Positions 35,965-45,135 of a DNA stretch of 50,004 nt are shown here, piece by piece. How positions within the stretch are numbered: position 1 is the stretch's first letter; each line of letters starts with the position of its first letter. A program made the translations under genes and the position numbers. Origin of the DNA: Deltaproteobacteria bacterium (GTDB lineage Bacteria > CG2-30-53-67); assembly GCA_013151235.1 (NCBI GenBank), contig JAADIO010000040.1, forward strand, positions 1-50,004. Direction: 5' to 3'. The notes beneath the pieces were generated by a model. It did not search any database. It saw only the letters and a program-made list of their open reading frames with translations, and was not told where the DNA came from.

Positions 35965-38785
35965 AGACCCCTTCCTTTGCTCTAACTCTCTCCATTTCTT
36001 TTCCGGCCACCACGGGAATGGAGACAGTGAAGGTCGTCCCTTTCCCGACCTCACTCGTAACATCGATCTCCCCACCGTGTTTCTTCACGATATCGTAGCA
36101 GATGGAAAGACCAAGCCCCGTCCCTTTCCCAACCTCCTTGGTCGTAAAGAAAGGCTCGAAAATCCGCTTGAGCTTGTCCTGCGGGATCCCCGACCCGGTG
36201 TCGGAGATTTTCACCCGGATCATTCCTGCATCCGATTCAGTCCGGATCGTGATCCGCCCCTGCTTCTCGATTGACTGGGCGGCATTGACAAGAAGGTTCA
36301 TGAAGACCTGGTTCAACTCTTGGGGATGACACTGGGTCCGCGGGATCTCACCATATTCCTTGGTGACCGTACATTTGTATTTCAGCTCGTTCCATACGAT
36401 ATTGAGGGTGCTTTCGAGACAGTCATGGAGATCGGCCATCTTACATTCGGCCTGGTCCACCCGGGAAAAGCTCTTCAGATTCTGGACGATCTTCTTGACC
36501 CGCTCCGCCCCCTCCAGCGACTCTTCGATCAGCTCGGGAATATCTTCCAGCACATAATCGAGTTTCAGCTTCTTCCACATCTCGTCGATTTCCGTGAGAA
36601 CATCGGGCAAAGCCGCTTCCTTCAGAAAGGCCGACTGTGCCTCGATGAACTCGCTGAGCTTACCCACATATTTCTCGAGGGTCCCGAGGTTGCTCGTAAT
36701 GAACCCCATGGGATTATTGATCTCATGGGCCACCCCTGCGGCCAACTGACCGATAGAGGCCATCTTCTCGCTCTGGAGGATCTGCGACTGGGTCGATTTG
36801 AGGTCGGCATAGGCCTGCTCCAACTCCCGGTTCTTCACCTGCAGAATATGCATCATATTGTTAAAGTTCTCCCCGATCCGGTAGATCGGATCGTCGGTGG
36901 CCACCTGGTACACGGCACACTCCTCACAATTTTTAATCTTCTTCGCGAACTCTCCCTGGGCCTCCCCCCCGCAAAAGGTTCCGGCAACCTGCCAGCACCG
37001 GTTCGCATCCTTTCCGTAACAGGGACAATTCTTTTGCGTGCAGTTCTTCACCTCGTGACACCGGACCATGTGAGGATTGGAAAATCTTGTATTGAAATTT
37101 TTCTCCCGGATCACCCCATGAATCAGGGCGGAGAGCTGATCAAGGGCACTCTGCAATTCCGTTCGTTCCTTTTCGACCCGGCGGTTGATCTCCTCCAGCT
37201 CATCGGCCATGTATTTCAGCTCCGTCGAATTGTGGATGGTAATCACCGTCCCGGAGAGGCCGGATTCGGGGTCCTTGTAGGGAGAGGAATTCAGGACAAA
37301 CCACTGTTTTGTGGGGAGGTGAAAAAATTCCATCCCCCCCTCGCCGAAGACCGTCCCCACGCGGATATCCGTGTTCGTGAGGAACCGGTTCCAGCCTGCA
37401 CCGTCCAGTTCCTCTCCCGAAAGACCGGTGAAAAGACGGAAAGCCCGGTTATAACGTCGGACCTTCTCTTCCCCGTCGATGAGAATAATCATCTCACCGA
37501 GGGCATCCATAGTGACCTCCCACTCCCGGCGGCTCCCCTCCACCATCCGGTACATCTCCTGTAGTTCGAGATGCTTCTCTAACAGTTCCTGTTCCGTCTG
37601 TTTCCGCTCCGTGATATCCCGGGAGACATGAACGATCCGGACGATTTTTCCCTCCTCGTCCCGGATGGGAGAGGCAGCGACCTCCACGGTTCGGCCTTGC
37701 TCTCCCTCGCCGTGAGTGTGCTCGAAGACAACATGCTCCCCCGTTTTCATCACTTCTCTCAGGGGACACTCCTTGTGAAAGGCCGTGCAAGGCTCCGATG
37801 TTCCATGGGTCACAAGATGGCAGGGTTTCCCGATCACATCTTCCTCGGTCCGCCCCGACTCCTGCAGAAAGACCCGGTTGACTCCGACAATCGTATAATC
37901 CGCCGGGTCGATGATGGAGATCGCATCGGGAACACTGTTGAGAACGGTCCGGGCGAACTCCCCCGACTCCCGAAGGGCATCACGGAAGAGTTTCAAATCG
38001 GAGGCCATCCGGTTGAAGGTCTCCCCGAGGAGTCCGATCTCATCCCGGCCCCGCACCTCCACCCGGACGTCCAGCTCTCCCCTCCCAATCTGGAGCGCCG
38101 CCATCCGTAGTTCCTCGATGGGACGCGAGATCCGTTTTGCAATCGTTCTTCCCGCGCTCAAGACGACCAAGAAAAGGAAAAGGCAGCAGATCAGAACAAC
38201 GTAGAAGTAACGCGCTGCCCTCAACTCCATCTCCCGCTTCTGCTGAAGAAACTCCCCCTGATGACGGGCAATCGCTGCATCTACAGCGGCGAGAAATTTC
38301 TGCTCCGCCTCCTCGGAGTCTTTTTTTGCCTTCAGGATTACCTCTGCCGGGCTTTCTTTCGTGACCAGGGAGGCATATTCGGCATTGACCTGGATCAGTT
38401 TTTCCCCGGAGGATTGGATCTCCTGAAAAATCGGCCGTTCATGCCGGTGCCACAACCCCACGTAATTGTCATACCGTTGGAGGGCCGCGCGGAAGGGTGC
38501 AATCCCTTGATCGAAGACACGCTTCTCCTCATCCAGAGCACTGCCGGGCCTTGCAGCGTTTTTCGGTTGCTCCAGTTGGATCACCACCGCTTCGTTCGTC
38601 GAAGTCACAATACGAAGGCCGGCAACCTTCAGATCGGCAAGTGTTTCATTAATCTGCAGATTCCGTTCAGCGGCCTGCCGATAATTCCCATGTATGGAGG
38701 AGTTATAACGAAAACCGACAAGGACAAGCAGGAGAGCCAGCAGAACCACCCCATAACCGAGCCATATCTTGTTGACCAATCTCAT
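35957..38785 (-). CDS. Membrane sensor histidine kinase with HAMP, two PAS domains and Cys-rich segment
   Basis: 942 aa. Order: TM1 (about 8-25), a periplasmic helical sensor region, TM2 (about 193-210, FYVVLICCLFLFLVVL), HAMP (RISRPIEELR to about 265), PAS1 (about 280-400, CPLREVMKTGE), PAS2 (about 425-540), an 8-Cys segment (about 578-628, CHEVKNC..NCPCYG...CWQVAGTFC...NCEEC) like the two-CW motif domains of related bacteria, a histidine phosphorylation motif GVAHEINNPMGF (about 688) and a C-terminal HATPase (NLLVNAAQSI, DTGSGIP, GKGTGLGLSI). It heads an operon of response regulators and has a sigma-28 promoter. The signal sensed is unknown; the cysteines could bind metal, haem or an Fe-S centre. 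Confidence 0.93.
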   Translation of the reverse strand: MRLVNKIWLGYGVVLLALLLVLVGFRYNSSIHGNYRQAAERNLQINETLADLKVAGLRIVTSTNEAVVIQLEQPKNAARPGSALDEEKRVFDQGIAPFRAALQRYDNYVGLWHRHERPIFQEIQSSGEKLIQVNAEYASLVTKESPAEVILKAKKDSEEAEQKFLAAVDAAIARHQGEFLQQKREMELRAARYFYVVLICCLFLFLVVLSAGRTIAKRISRPIEELRMAALQIGRGELDVRVEVRGRDEIGLLGETFNRMASDLKLFRDALRESGEFARTVLNSVPDAISIIDPADYTIVGVNRVFLQESGRTEEDVIGKPCHLVTHGTSEPCTAFHKECPLREVMKTGEHVVFEHTHGEGEQGRTVEVAASPIRDEEGKIVRIVHVSRDITERKQTEQELLEKHLELQEMYRMVEGSRREWEVTMDALGEMIILIDGEEKVRRYNRAFRLFTGLSGEELDGAGWNRFLTNTDIRVGTVFGEGGMEFFHLPTKQWFVLNSSPYKDPESGLSGTVITIHNSTELKYMADELEEINRRVEKERTELQSALDQLSALIHGVIREKNFNTRFSNPHMVRCHEVKNCTQKNCPCYGKDANRCWQVAGTFCGGEAQGEFAKKIKNCEECAVYQVATDDPIYRIGENFNNMMHILQVKNRELEQAYADLKSTQSQILQSEKMASIGQLAAGVAHEINNPMGFITSNLGTLEKYVGKLSEFIEAQSAFLKEAALPDVLTEIDEMWKKLKLDYVLEDIPELIEESLEGAERVKKIVQNLKSFSRVDQAECKMADLHDCLESTLNIVWNELKYKCTVTKEYGEIPRTQCHPQELNQVFMNLLVNAAQSIEKQGRITIRTESDAGMIRVKISDTGSGIPQDKLKRIFEPFFTTKEVGKGTGLGLSICYDIVKKHGGEIDVTSEVGKGTTFTVSIPVVAGKEMERVRAKEGVYG

Positions 38786-38857
38786 TGCTGCTCCTCACTA
38801 TGGACCGTTCCGATTTTATTGCAGGGATGATGCAAAATAATTACTTTTGTATCTTTC

Positions 38858-38884
38858 TTATCGGTCACTCAGAGAGAAACATTA
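38858..38884 (-). promoter_or_regulatory. Sigma-28 promoter of the kinase/HD-GYP operon
   Basis: On the minus strand TAATGTTT (38884-38877), exactly 11 bp, ACCGATAA (38865-38858): 14 of 16 consensus positions with ideal spacing. Predicted start near 38850, about 65 nt before the kinase ATG. Confidence 0.75.
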
Positions 38885-39015
38885 GGAGAAAAGCTCTGTG
38901 CCTTTGACCCTTTACACCGATGTTTCTCCCATTCCCCCCGGACCTGAAATTTGCCTTGTGGGACAAGCCTCTTTCAGGATAAAATGACGAAAATTCAGTC
39001 CACGGATGAAGGAGA

Positions 39016-40002
39016 ATGGTCTTGCATCCCTTCCACATCGTCACCTTCAATTCTCATCAGCCCTATCTCCATCTCTTTCATTCCATGCCCGTAAAGATGG
39101 ATATCATACAGCTCGGCGATCATCACCGCTTCCTGCAGGAATGGAGTGAAACGGTCCGGCCTCTGCCAAAAGGATGGGAACTAATTGACCGAAAAGAGGC
39201 AGGAAGAAGGATCAACGCCGGGCAGTATGATCTTGCTCTTGCCCACAACATCAGCGACTATATCGACTTCAACCACCACCGGATCGCTAAAATCCTTCTG
39301 ATCCATGTCTCTCTGACCGGGAGGATGCGAGAAGAAAAAAGCGGTATCAACCGGAACGATTATCTCTCGGATCTCAGGAAACTCATCTCCTCCACCGGGG
39401 GCAAACTGGTCTATATCTCGGAGGCCAAGAGACGAGACTGGGGACTTGACGGCGATGTGATCCCGCACGGGATCGACCTTGCCGATTACCCGGATTTCCG
39501 CGGGGATCAGCCGAGGATTCTCCGGGTCGCCAACAACCTGATCGAACGGGCGGAGATCCTCGATTATGACGCGCACAGGTTCCTGACGGCCGGTTTCCCC
39601 TCGACCCTGATCGGGGACAATCCGAAAATCCAGAACGCCCGCCGATCGGAAAGTTGGAACGACCTGAAACAGCTCTACGCCACACACCGTCTCTATCTTC
39701 ATACGGCCGTTCCCGGCTGCGAGGACGGGTTCAACCTGGCCATGCTCGAAGCGATGGCAACGGGAATGCCGGTCGTCTCCACGGCCCATCCCACATCCCC
39801 GATCCAAAACGGGGTGAACGGATTCATCTCCGACGATCTTGAATACCTGCGGCGGAAAATCGACTTGCTTCTCTCCGACCGGGAACCGGCGATACGGATG
39901 GGTCGGAAGGCGCGCAAGACGGTCGAACGTGAGTTTTCCATCCGGGTTTTCAGGGAAAGATGGGAAAAGATCTTCCGGGAAGCGGCGGGAAGAGGTCTGT
40001 AA
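39016..40002 (+). CDS. GT4-type glycosyltransferase
   Basis: 328 aa. It has a GT-B fold pattern: a recognition stretch VYISEAKRRDWG, VIPHGIDLADYPDF in the hinge region, and the GT4 donor motif GCEDGFNLAMLEAMATGMPVVSTAHP (about 236-261) with the E-x7-E pair. The ATG at 39016 has its GGAG only 1 nt upstream; an in-frame TTG at 39022 has ideal spacing and may be the true start. It is convergent with the GT9 gene at 40018 and divergent from the kinase operon. Likely adds a sugar to a surface or flagellar glycan; substrate unknown. Confidence 0.88.
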   Translation: MVLHPFHIVTFNSHQPYLHLFHSMPVKMDIIQLGDHHRFLQEWSETVRPLPKGWELIDRKEAGRRINAGQYDLALAHNISDYIDFNHHRIAKILLIHVSLTGRMREEKSGINRNDYLSDLRKLISSTGGKLVYISEAKRRDWGLDGDVIPHGIDLADYPDFRGDQPRILRVANNLIERAEILDYDAHRFLTAGFPSTLIGDNPKIQNARRSESWNDLKQLYATHRLYLHTAVPGCEDGFNLAMLEAMATGMPVVSTAHPTSPIQNGVNGFISDDLEYLRRKIDLLLSDREPAIRMGRKARKTVEREFSIRVFRERWEKIFREAAGRGL

Positions 40003-40017
40003 TGAAGGATAAAGATT

Positions 40018-41631
40018 TTAAAACATCTTTTTCAGATCTTCTGCGGAACGCTGTTCCATCTCGTCCAGCATCGGAAGCATCTCCCGAACCAGGAGTTCCT
40101 GCAGGAGAGTGATGTCCATACGCTCCATGACCTGGCCGAGCCGATTTAAGAGTGGGAGAAGTCCGGAGGGAAGTTCCGCAATCCCGATCCTGCCTATAAC
40201 CCCGCTCATAAGATCAAAGACCGGCAGAATCGCCTGGAACCCGCCCCCCTTATCCCCCCCGGAGAACGCATCCACGGCGGCGGAAACGGAACTGCGGATC
40301 TGTTCCAGGGTATCGAACACCTCGACACTCTCCAACGCAGGCTTCGGATGAGAGGTTTCCCGATCGAGCGTGGGGGGCTTCGCCGAAACCGGAAGCGGGG
40401 GAACCTCCACCCGCAGATCGCAGAGTTTGAGCGGCGGGGTGACCGGAGCCCTGCCTGTATAGAGGAGACGAACGGACCGGAAGATCGGGTCCTGCCGGAG
40501 ACGGCGGACCTCTTCGTCTTCTCCCGCGGCAAGCGCGTGGGCCAGGTCGATTCCCCGGGCCATCACCTCCGGCCGTAGGACCCCTCGGCAAGCCATTTCA
40601 TGAGGACAGTCATCGGGATCGTCACAGGGGGCGCAGGCTAGATCGGAATAGAGGATCAGGTGCCCCAGGCCGTAGGGCGCCGTCTCGTACGGGTAGGTCA
40701 TCCCGTAGGATGCCGACAGGGTCGGCGTTCCGACAGCGGCGGCCACGTGGACCGTGCCGGTGTCACCTGTGACCAGAAGATTGCAGAACGAAAGAAAACC
40801 GCCTAACTCCTCGAGGGTCGTCTCCCCCATGAGATTCAGGACGGAATCAGCGCCGGGACCCAGCCTGCGCAGGAGCGTATCGCCGGCAGGTCTTTCTTCC
40901 CCGGTTCCGAAAAGAAGAACCGCCCCTTCCTTCCGCTCAACAAGGTAATCGACGACGACGGCAAGGGAATCATTTTCTACTTTCTTGAAGGAACGGGAGG
41001 CCCCCGGCTGGATTCCGTAGAGCGGTCGCTCCGGCGGAATGCCCCGATCCATAAGCCGCTTGCGGCAGGCAGTCCTCACTTCCGGGGAGACGGAAAAAAT
41101 CAACCGACGCTCCGAGGGAGAAACCCCGGCCACCTCGCAGGAGAGATCGACGAGATTCACCAGCGCCGGGTTGCGCCCGAACGCCATGGTGTCGGCGACA
41201 ACCCGCTTCGTCACGGCATCGGCATACCGGATATTCCCCTGCCCGTCCATGACCTTTCCCCGAAGCGCCGCAGGCGCAATGAGGGAGGTGAGATACGCCT
41301 CGAAATCGGTGAACTGCCGGTTGATCACCAGGTCGAACCGCTCCCTGCGAAGTCTCCGCACAAGATCCCGAATCTCCCGGTAGCCCCCCCAGTCGATCTT
41401 TTCCCCCGATCGGAACCGGTCAATCCAGGCAACTCTCGGAAAGGGGATGACGGTATCAACATCGGGATTCCCCTTCAGGGCCTCAGCGAACCCTTCCGCC
41501 ACGAGGACGGAAATCGATGCGCCGGGATAGCGCTCCCGCAGTCCCCGGATCATGGGAGTAACCTGAAGGATATCACCCATACGATGGGTTCGTATGACGA
41601 GGATCTTTCGCGGATCGATTCCCGCACCCAT
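40018..41631 (-). CDS. GT9 (heptosyltransferase-like) glycosyltransferase with helical C-terminal tail
   Basis: 537 aa. The GT9 core (about 8-350) has ILVIRTHRMGDILQVTPMIRGLRERYP, IQPGASRSFKKVEND and VTGDTGTVHVAAAVGTPTLSASYG. The residues after about 370 form a proline-rich linker and a helical tail ending EMLPMLDEMEQRSAEDLKKMF that is not part of the family. Start 41631 is chosen for GGAGGG with 6-nt spacing. It nearly abuts the Maf-like gene upstream (2-bp gap), so the two form an operon. Related to the GT9 modules of the giant operon. Confidence 0.9.
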   Translation of the reverse strand: MGAGIDPRKILVIRTHRMGDILQVTPMIRGLRERYPGASISVLVAEGFAEALKGNPDVDTVIPFPRVAWIDRFRSGEKIDWGGYREIRDLVRRLRRERFDLVINRQFTDFEAYLTSLIAPAALRGKVMDGQGNIRYADAVTKRVVADTMAFGRNPALVNLVDLSCEVAGVSPSERRLIFSVSPEVRTACRKRLMDRGIPPERPLYGIQPGASRSFKKVENDSLAVVVDYLVERKEGAVLLFGTGEERPAGDTLLRRLGPGADSVLNLMGETTLEELGGFLSFCNLLVTGDTGTVHVAAAVGTPTLSASYGMTYPYETAPYGLGHLILYSDLACAPCDDPDDCPHEMACRGVLRPEVMARGIDLAHALAAGEDEEVRRLRQDPIFRSVRLLYTGRAPVTPPLKLCDLRVEVPPLPVSAKPPTLDRETSHPKPALESVEVFDTLEQIRSSVSAAVDAFSGGDKGGGFQAILPVFDLMSGVIGRIGIAELPSGLLPLLNRLGQVMERMDITLLQELLVREMLPMLDEMEQRSAEDLKKMF

Positions 41632-41633
41632 GT

Positions 41634-42368
41634 TCAACCCTCCCGCCGCAGAAGTTCCATGAGATGAAAGACCTCCCGCATCTCACCGGCCTGCCCGGCC
41701 GCAGGCGGGAAGATCCTGCGGGCCTCGTCGTAACCGACCGAAAGCACATCTTCGACCGGATAGAGACAGGCATCCAGTTCCGGATCGTTGAAACGGCAGT
41801 CGGACAAATCCCGAAGGTTTTTCAACTTTCTTTCAACGACACGATAAGCCTCGGGGGCCGTCTCCAGAGAAGGAAGGTGGCGGTGAATCACCATCCCGGC
41901 CATGGTCTCCGGCCGATAACGGTTCATGAGAGATTCAACAACCTTTCCTGCAGGGTCTCCCACAAACAGGAGCGTTTCCTTTCGTTCCAGGACCGGCGAT
42001 ACGGGCGAGAGGCGAAGGGCCGCCGTGAAGACGGCGGGGGCTTCTTCCACGACAACGATCGGCACATCTTCCCCGATCCGCCGCAGTGCCGCCGTGATGT
42101 GATAGAAAAGTGCGCCGCCCAGAAAGACAACCATGGCCGCTTCGGAGGGGATCGTTCCGGCCATCCGTTCCCCTTCGTCGATCGGGTCCCCGGGGCTGTG
42201 AAGGAAGACCTCCCCCCCCCGTGGTGTAGACCGCCGGAGGGTCCAGTGGCCGCTCTTCGCCTGTACCGGAACGGGAAGCGCCGGATCGCTCGGGTCAGAG
42301 ATTCGCTCTTCCAATTCTGGAAAATGCTCTTTCAGGAGCATCAGGTTTCGGGAAAAACGATGGTTCAC
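41634..42368 (-). CDS. Protein resembling the N-terminal domain of Maf flagellin glycosyltransferases
   Basis: 244 aa from GTG 42368 (AGGG 6 nt upstream); a TTG at 42389 is an alternative. NHRFSRNLMLLKEHFPELEERI at the start, HSPGDPIDEGERM and VVFLGGALFYHITAALRRIGEDVPIVVVEEAPAVFTAAL match the pattern of the Maf (motility accessory factor) N-terminal domain, but the DUF115 glycosyltransferase core and C-terminal domain are absent: the frame ends after about 250 residues. It could be a stand-alone adaptor or a remnant. It lies upstream of the GT9 gene, divergent from a FlgM-associated gene, which supports a flagellar glycosylation role. Confidence 0.6.
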   Translation of the reverse strand: MNHRFSRNLMLLKEHFPELEERISDPSDPALPVPVQAKSGHWTLRRSTPRGGEVFLHSPGDPIDEGERMAGTIPSEAAMVVFLGGALFYHITAALRRIGEDVPIVVVEEAPAVFTAALRLSPVSPVLERKETLLFVGDPAGKVVESLMNRYRPETMAGMVIHRHLPSLETAPEAYRVVERKLKNLRDLSDCRFNDPELDACLYPVEDVLSVGYDEARRIFPPAAGQAGEMREVFHLMELLRREG

Positions 42369-42443
42369 AGTCCACCCTGAGATCAACAATTTATTGAATT
42401 ATTAAAGACATCTACGATAACTGCGTATTTTTACTATGGTTCC

Positions 42444-42473
42444 ATCATATCAAACCGTTTCAAAAACTGTCAA
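42444..42473 (-). promoter_or_regulatory. Sigma-70 promoter of the Maf-like/GT9 pair
   Basis: On the minus strand TTGACA (42473-42468), 18-bp spacer, TATGAT (42449-42444). It lies about 75 nt before the GTG start at 42368. Confidence 0.6.
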
Positions 42474-42516
42474 TTTATTTGAATCCGTTTTCTCCCTGAT
42501 TTTTTTCAATCCATCC

Positions 42517-42543
42517 TCAAGTTTTTCCGGAAAATGACGATAG
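42517..42543 (+). promoter_or_regulatory. Sigma-28 promoter of the FlgM-associated gene and downstream regulators
   Basis: TCAAGTTT (42517-42524), 11-bp spacer, GACGATAG (42536-42543), close to TAAAGTTT-N11-GCCGATAA. It is 40 bp before the ATG at 42583. Confidence 0.7.
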
Positions 42544-42582
42544 TATATACAGGTTCTCTCTGCAAACCCGTGAGGTCTCTCT

Positions 42583-42780
42583 ATGAACATCCTGCCTTAC
42601 CAAATTCATAATATCCTGAAGATCTATCGGGAACCTGCAGCAAGGACGGTGTCGAACGATCAGCCCCCCTCATCCGGCGGAGAGACGCTGGAACCGGACC
42701 GGGTAGAGATCTCCGGAGAAGGAAGAAAAGAACAGATCAAGCGGGAGATCGTGGCCGAGATCATCAGGAAAATCCGCTAA
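42583..42780 (+). CDS. Small FlgM-associated (DVU0524-like) protein
   Basis: 65 aa: starts MNILPYQIHNILKIY and ends DRVEISGEGRKEQIKREIVAEIIRKIR. The PYQIHNVL-type start, a DxVxIS..R motif and a basic helical end are the pattern of the small proteins found beside flgM in Desulfovibrio and relatives. The DRVEIS motif also resembles FlgM itself, so a FlgM-like role (anti-sigma-28 or its helper) is possible. It is preceded by a sigma-28 promoter and followed after 29 bp by a receiver gene. Confidence 0.65.
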   Translation: MNILPYQIHNILKIYREPAARTVSNDQPPSSGGETLEPDRVEISGEGRKEQIKREIVAEIIRKIR

Positions 42781-42809
42781 CCCGACGGACCGCCCCGAAA
42801 GGACCCTTT

Positions 42810-43526
42810 ATGAAGGGGATGAAAAGCCGAGTCAAACTGCTCATCGTGGACGACGAAAAGGCCTCCCGGGACGTGCTGGTGGGACTGCTCGCCAATGAAG
42901 AAAGAGCCATCACCACCGCCAGGAACGGTCTGGAGGCGAAAGAGCTCCTGGACCGGGATTCTTTCGACATGATCCTGACCGATCTCAACATGCCGGGAAT
43001 GGACGGGATGGAACTTCTCCGTGATGTACAACGGAAAGAGAATCCCCCTCTGGTGATCATGATTACCGGCTATGCCTCCCTGGAGAACACACTAAAGGCC
43101 ATTGAAGAAGGCGCCTACGATTATATCACGAAGCCCTTCAAGTTGGCGGAGATGGAGGTCCTCGTCCGGAACGCCTGTGAAAAGATCCTCCTGACCCGGG
43201 AGAAAGAGGCGCTGGCGCAAAAGATCCGGGAAAACCGGGAAGAGATCAAGGATCTGACGAAACGGGTAACAACGCTCACAAACCGAATCCGCCAAGTGAA
43301 AGAACGGGAAGAAACCCTCTTCCTCGGGAACTTTGATCTCAAACTCCCGCTTGCCCGGAAAGCCCTGCCGGTCGTATATGCACAGGGAGAACGGAAACAG
43401 AGCTACCGGGAACGGGTCATCACACAGTTGAAGAAGATGTTGGAATCCGGGGAAATGAGCGAAGACGAGGCCCGGAAGTACTGGGCCAGATTCAATCGGA
43501 CAGGGTCTCCCCAGGATCCTTCGTAG
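42810..43526 (+). CDS. Response regulator with coiled-coil extension
   Basis: 238 aa. Receiver (about 6-125) with LLIVDDEKASRD, MILTDLNMPGMDGMELL, VIMITGYASLENTLKAIEEGAYDYITKPF; then a long coiled coil (about 130-175, EKEALAQKIRENREEIKDLTKRVTTLTNRIRQVKERE) and a short tail ending in a SxDEARKYWARF helix. No DNA-binding or enzyme domain. AAAGGA lies 6 nt before the ATG. It is 52 bp upstream of the receiver-GAF-HD-GYP gene, probably the same transcript. Confidence 0.88.
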   Translation: MKGMKSRVKLLIVDDEKASRDVLVGLLANEERAITTARNGLEAKELLDRDSFDMILTDLNMPGMDGMELLRDVQRKENPPLVIMITGYASLENTLKAIEEGAYDYITKPFKLAEMEVLVRNACEKILLTREKEALAQKIRENREEIKDLTKRVTTLTNRIRQVKEREETLFLGNFDLKLPLARKALPVVYAQGERKQSYRERVITQLKKMLESGEMSEDEARKYWARFNRTGSPQDPS

Positions 43527-43578
43527 CCCTGTTCGCACAACGTTTCAAACGGAACCGAACCAGCCCATTGAGAAAACA

Positions 43579-45135
43579 ATGCCGAAGAACAAAAAAATAC
43601 TGATCGCCGACGACGACCGTGAAAATCTCTCCGTGCTGGAACGATTCCTCTTCCACTCCGGTTTCAAAGCCGACCTTGCGGAAAACGGTGCGGAGGCATT
43701 TGAACGGTTCCGCCGAAATGACTATGCCATGATCTTCTCCGACATCAACATGCCCGGAATGACCGGGATCGAACTCCTCCGGAAGATCCGGGCGGAAGAC
43801 GACAATACGCCGGTGATCATGATCACCGGATTCCCGACCATCACCCTGGCCGTCGATGCGATCAAACAGGGGGCCGATGATTTCATCACCAAACCGGTCA
43901 GTCTGGTGCATATCGAGCACATCATCCGGCGGATCGAAAAGGAGGAGAACCTCCGACTGGAAAACCGTCGCCTGAACCGGAAACTTCAGAACAAGCAGGA
44001 AATCGAGGAGCTGAACCGGAAACTCGAGTTGAAGGTGGAGGAACTCTCCATCATGTATTCCATCAGCGAGATCGCCCATCACTCCGACGACATGGAAACC
44101 CTCTTTGACAAGCTCGTGGAAATGACGAAAGTCATCACAAAGGCACGGGAGATTTCCATCCTGCTCCTCGACCGGGATACAAACCGACTCATTCCGAAAC
44201 GGGTTCACGGAATGGAGACCAATGTGCCGGAAATCCCCATCGGGGAAGGCCTGGTCGGCCGGGTGGCCCAGGACAAAAGATCTCTCGTCGTCCCCGCGGA
44301 TCTGCTGGAAACGGTCGCCATCCCCCATGCTTCAAGAGGCCCTTTTCTTTCTCTACCGATGATGGTGAAAAACGAACTCTTCGGGGTCCTCAACATCTCC
44401 AAGCCGAGATCGGGAAGCGCCTTCACCGACAAGGAACTTCATCTTCTCCAGAGCATGATCACGAAATGCGTCCTGGCGCTGGAAAACCATGCCCTTTATG
44501 AAAGCCTCTATGACAACCTGATCGATACCCTCCGTTCCCTGGTGATGGCCGTCGAGGCCAAAGATCTCTACACCAGGGACCATTCCCGCAGGGTCACCGA
44601 CTTGTCGATTCTGGTGGCCCGCTACATGGGACGCCCCCGTTCGGAGATGGAGACGCTCCGCTTTGCCGGCTTTATCCATGATATCGGGAAGATCGGGATC
44701 CAGGATACGGTCCTTCTGAAACCGGGAAGACTGAACGACAAGGAAGCTTCGATCATCAAGACCCACCCGGTGATCGGCGAAAACATCGTCAAGCCCCTGA
44801 AATTCCTCAAACTTGAGCAGGCGATTGTCCGGCACCATCATGAACGTTTCGACGGAACCGGTTATCCCGACGGATTGTCGGGAACGGAAATCCCCGTCCC
44901 GGCACGGATTCTCTCCGTTGCCGACACCTACGATGCCATCACCTCCACCCGCCCCTACCGGACTGCGCGTGGACACAACTTCGCCGTGGCCGAGATTCAG
45001 CGGTGCCGAAAGAGCCAGTTCGACCCGGAAGTCTCCGAGGCCTTTCTGGAATGCCTGCGTAAATACGGCAACCGGAAGGTCAATCCCGGAATCCGGTGGG
45101 ACATCATCCGCCAAGAAGCACGAAACGTCTCCTGA
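43579..45135 (+). CDS. Response regulator with receiver, GAF and HD-GYP domains
   Basis: 518 aa. Receiver (about 5-120: ILIADDDREN, IFSDINMPGMTGIELLRKI, TKPVSLVH), coiled linker, GAF domain (about 160-310: SISEIAHHSDDMETLFDKLVEMT, PIGEGLVGRVA, LSLPMMVKNELFGVLNISKP), then HD-GYP (about 325-500: FIHDIGKIGIQD, HPVIGENIV, HHHERFDGTGYPDGLSG, VADTYDAITSTRPYR). Expected to hydrolyse c-di-GMP in response to phosphorylation and a GAF ligand. The set with the FlgM-associated gene suggests control of motility. Confidence 0.93.
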   Translation: MPKNKKILIADDDRENLSVLERFLFHSGFKADLAENGAEAFERFRRNDYAMIFSDINMPGMTGIELLRKIRAEDDNTPVIMITGFPTITLAVDAIKQGADDFITKPVSLVHIEHIIRRIEKEENLRLENRRLNRKLQNKQEIEELNRKLELKVEELSIMYSISEIAHHSDDMETLFDKLVEMTKVITKAREISILLLDRDTNRLIPKRVHGMETNVPEIPIGEGLVGRVAQDKRSLVVPADLLETVAIPHASRGPFLSLPMMVKNELFGVLNISKPRSGSAFTDKELHLLQSMITKCVLALENHALYESLYDNLIDTLRSLVMAVEAKDLYTRDHSRRVTDLSILVARYMGRPRSEMETLRFAGFIHDIGKIGIQDTVLLKPGRLNDKEASIIKTHPVIGENIVKPLKFLKLEQAIVRHHHERFDGTGYPDGLSGTEIPVPARILSVADTYDAITSTRPYRTARGHNFAVAEIQRCRKSQFDPEVSEAFLECLRKYGNRKVNPGIRWDIIRQEARNVS

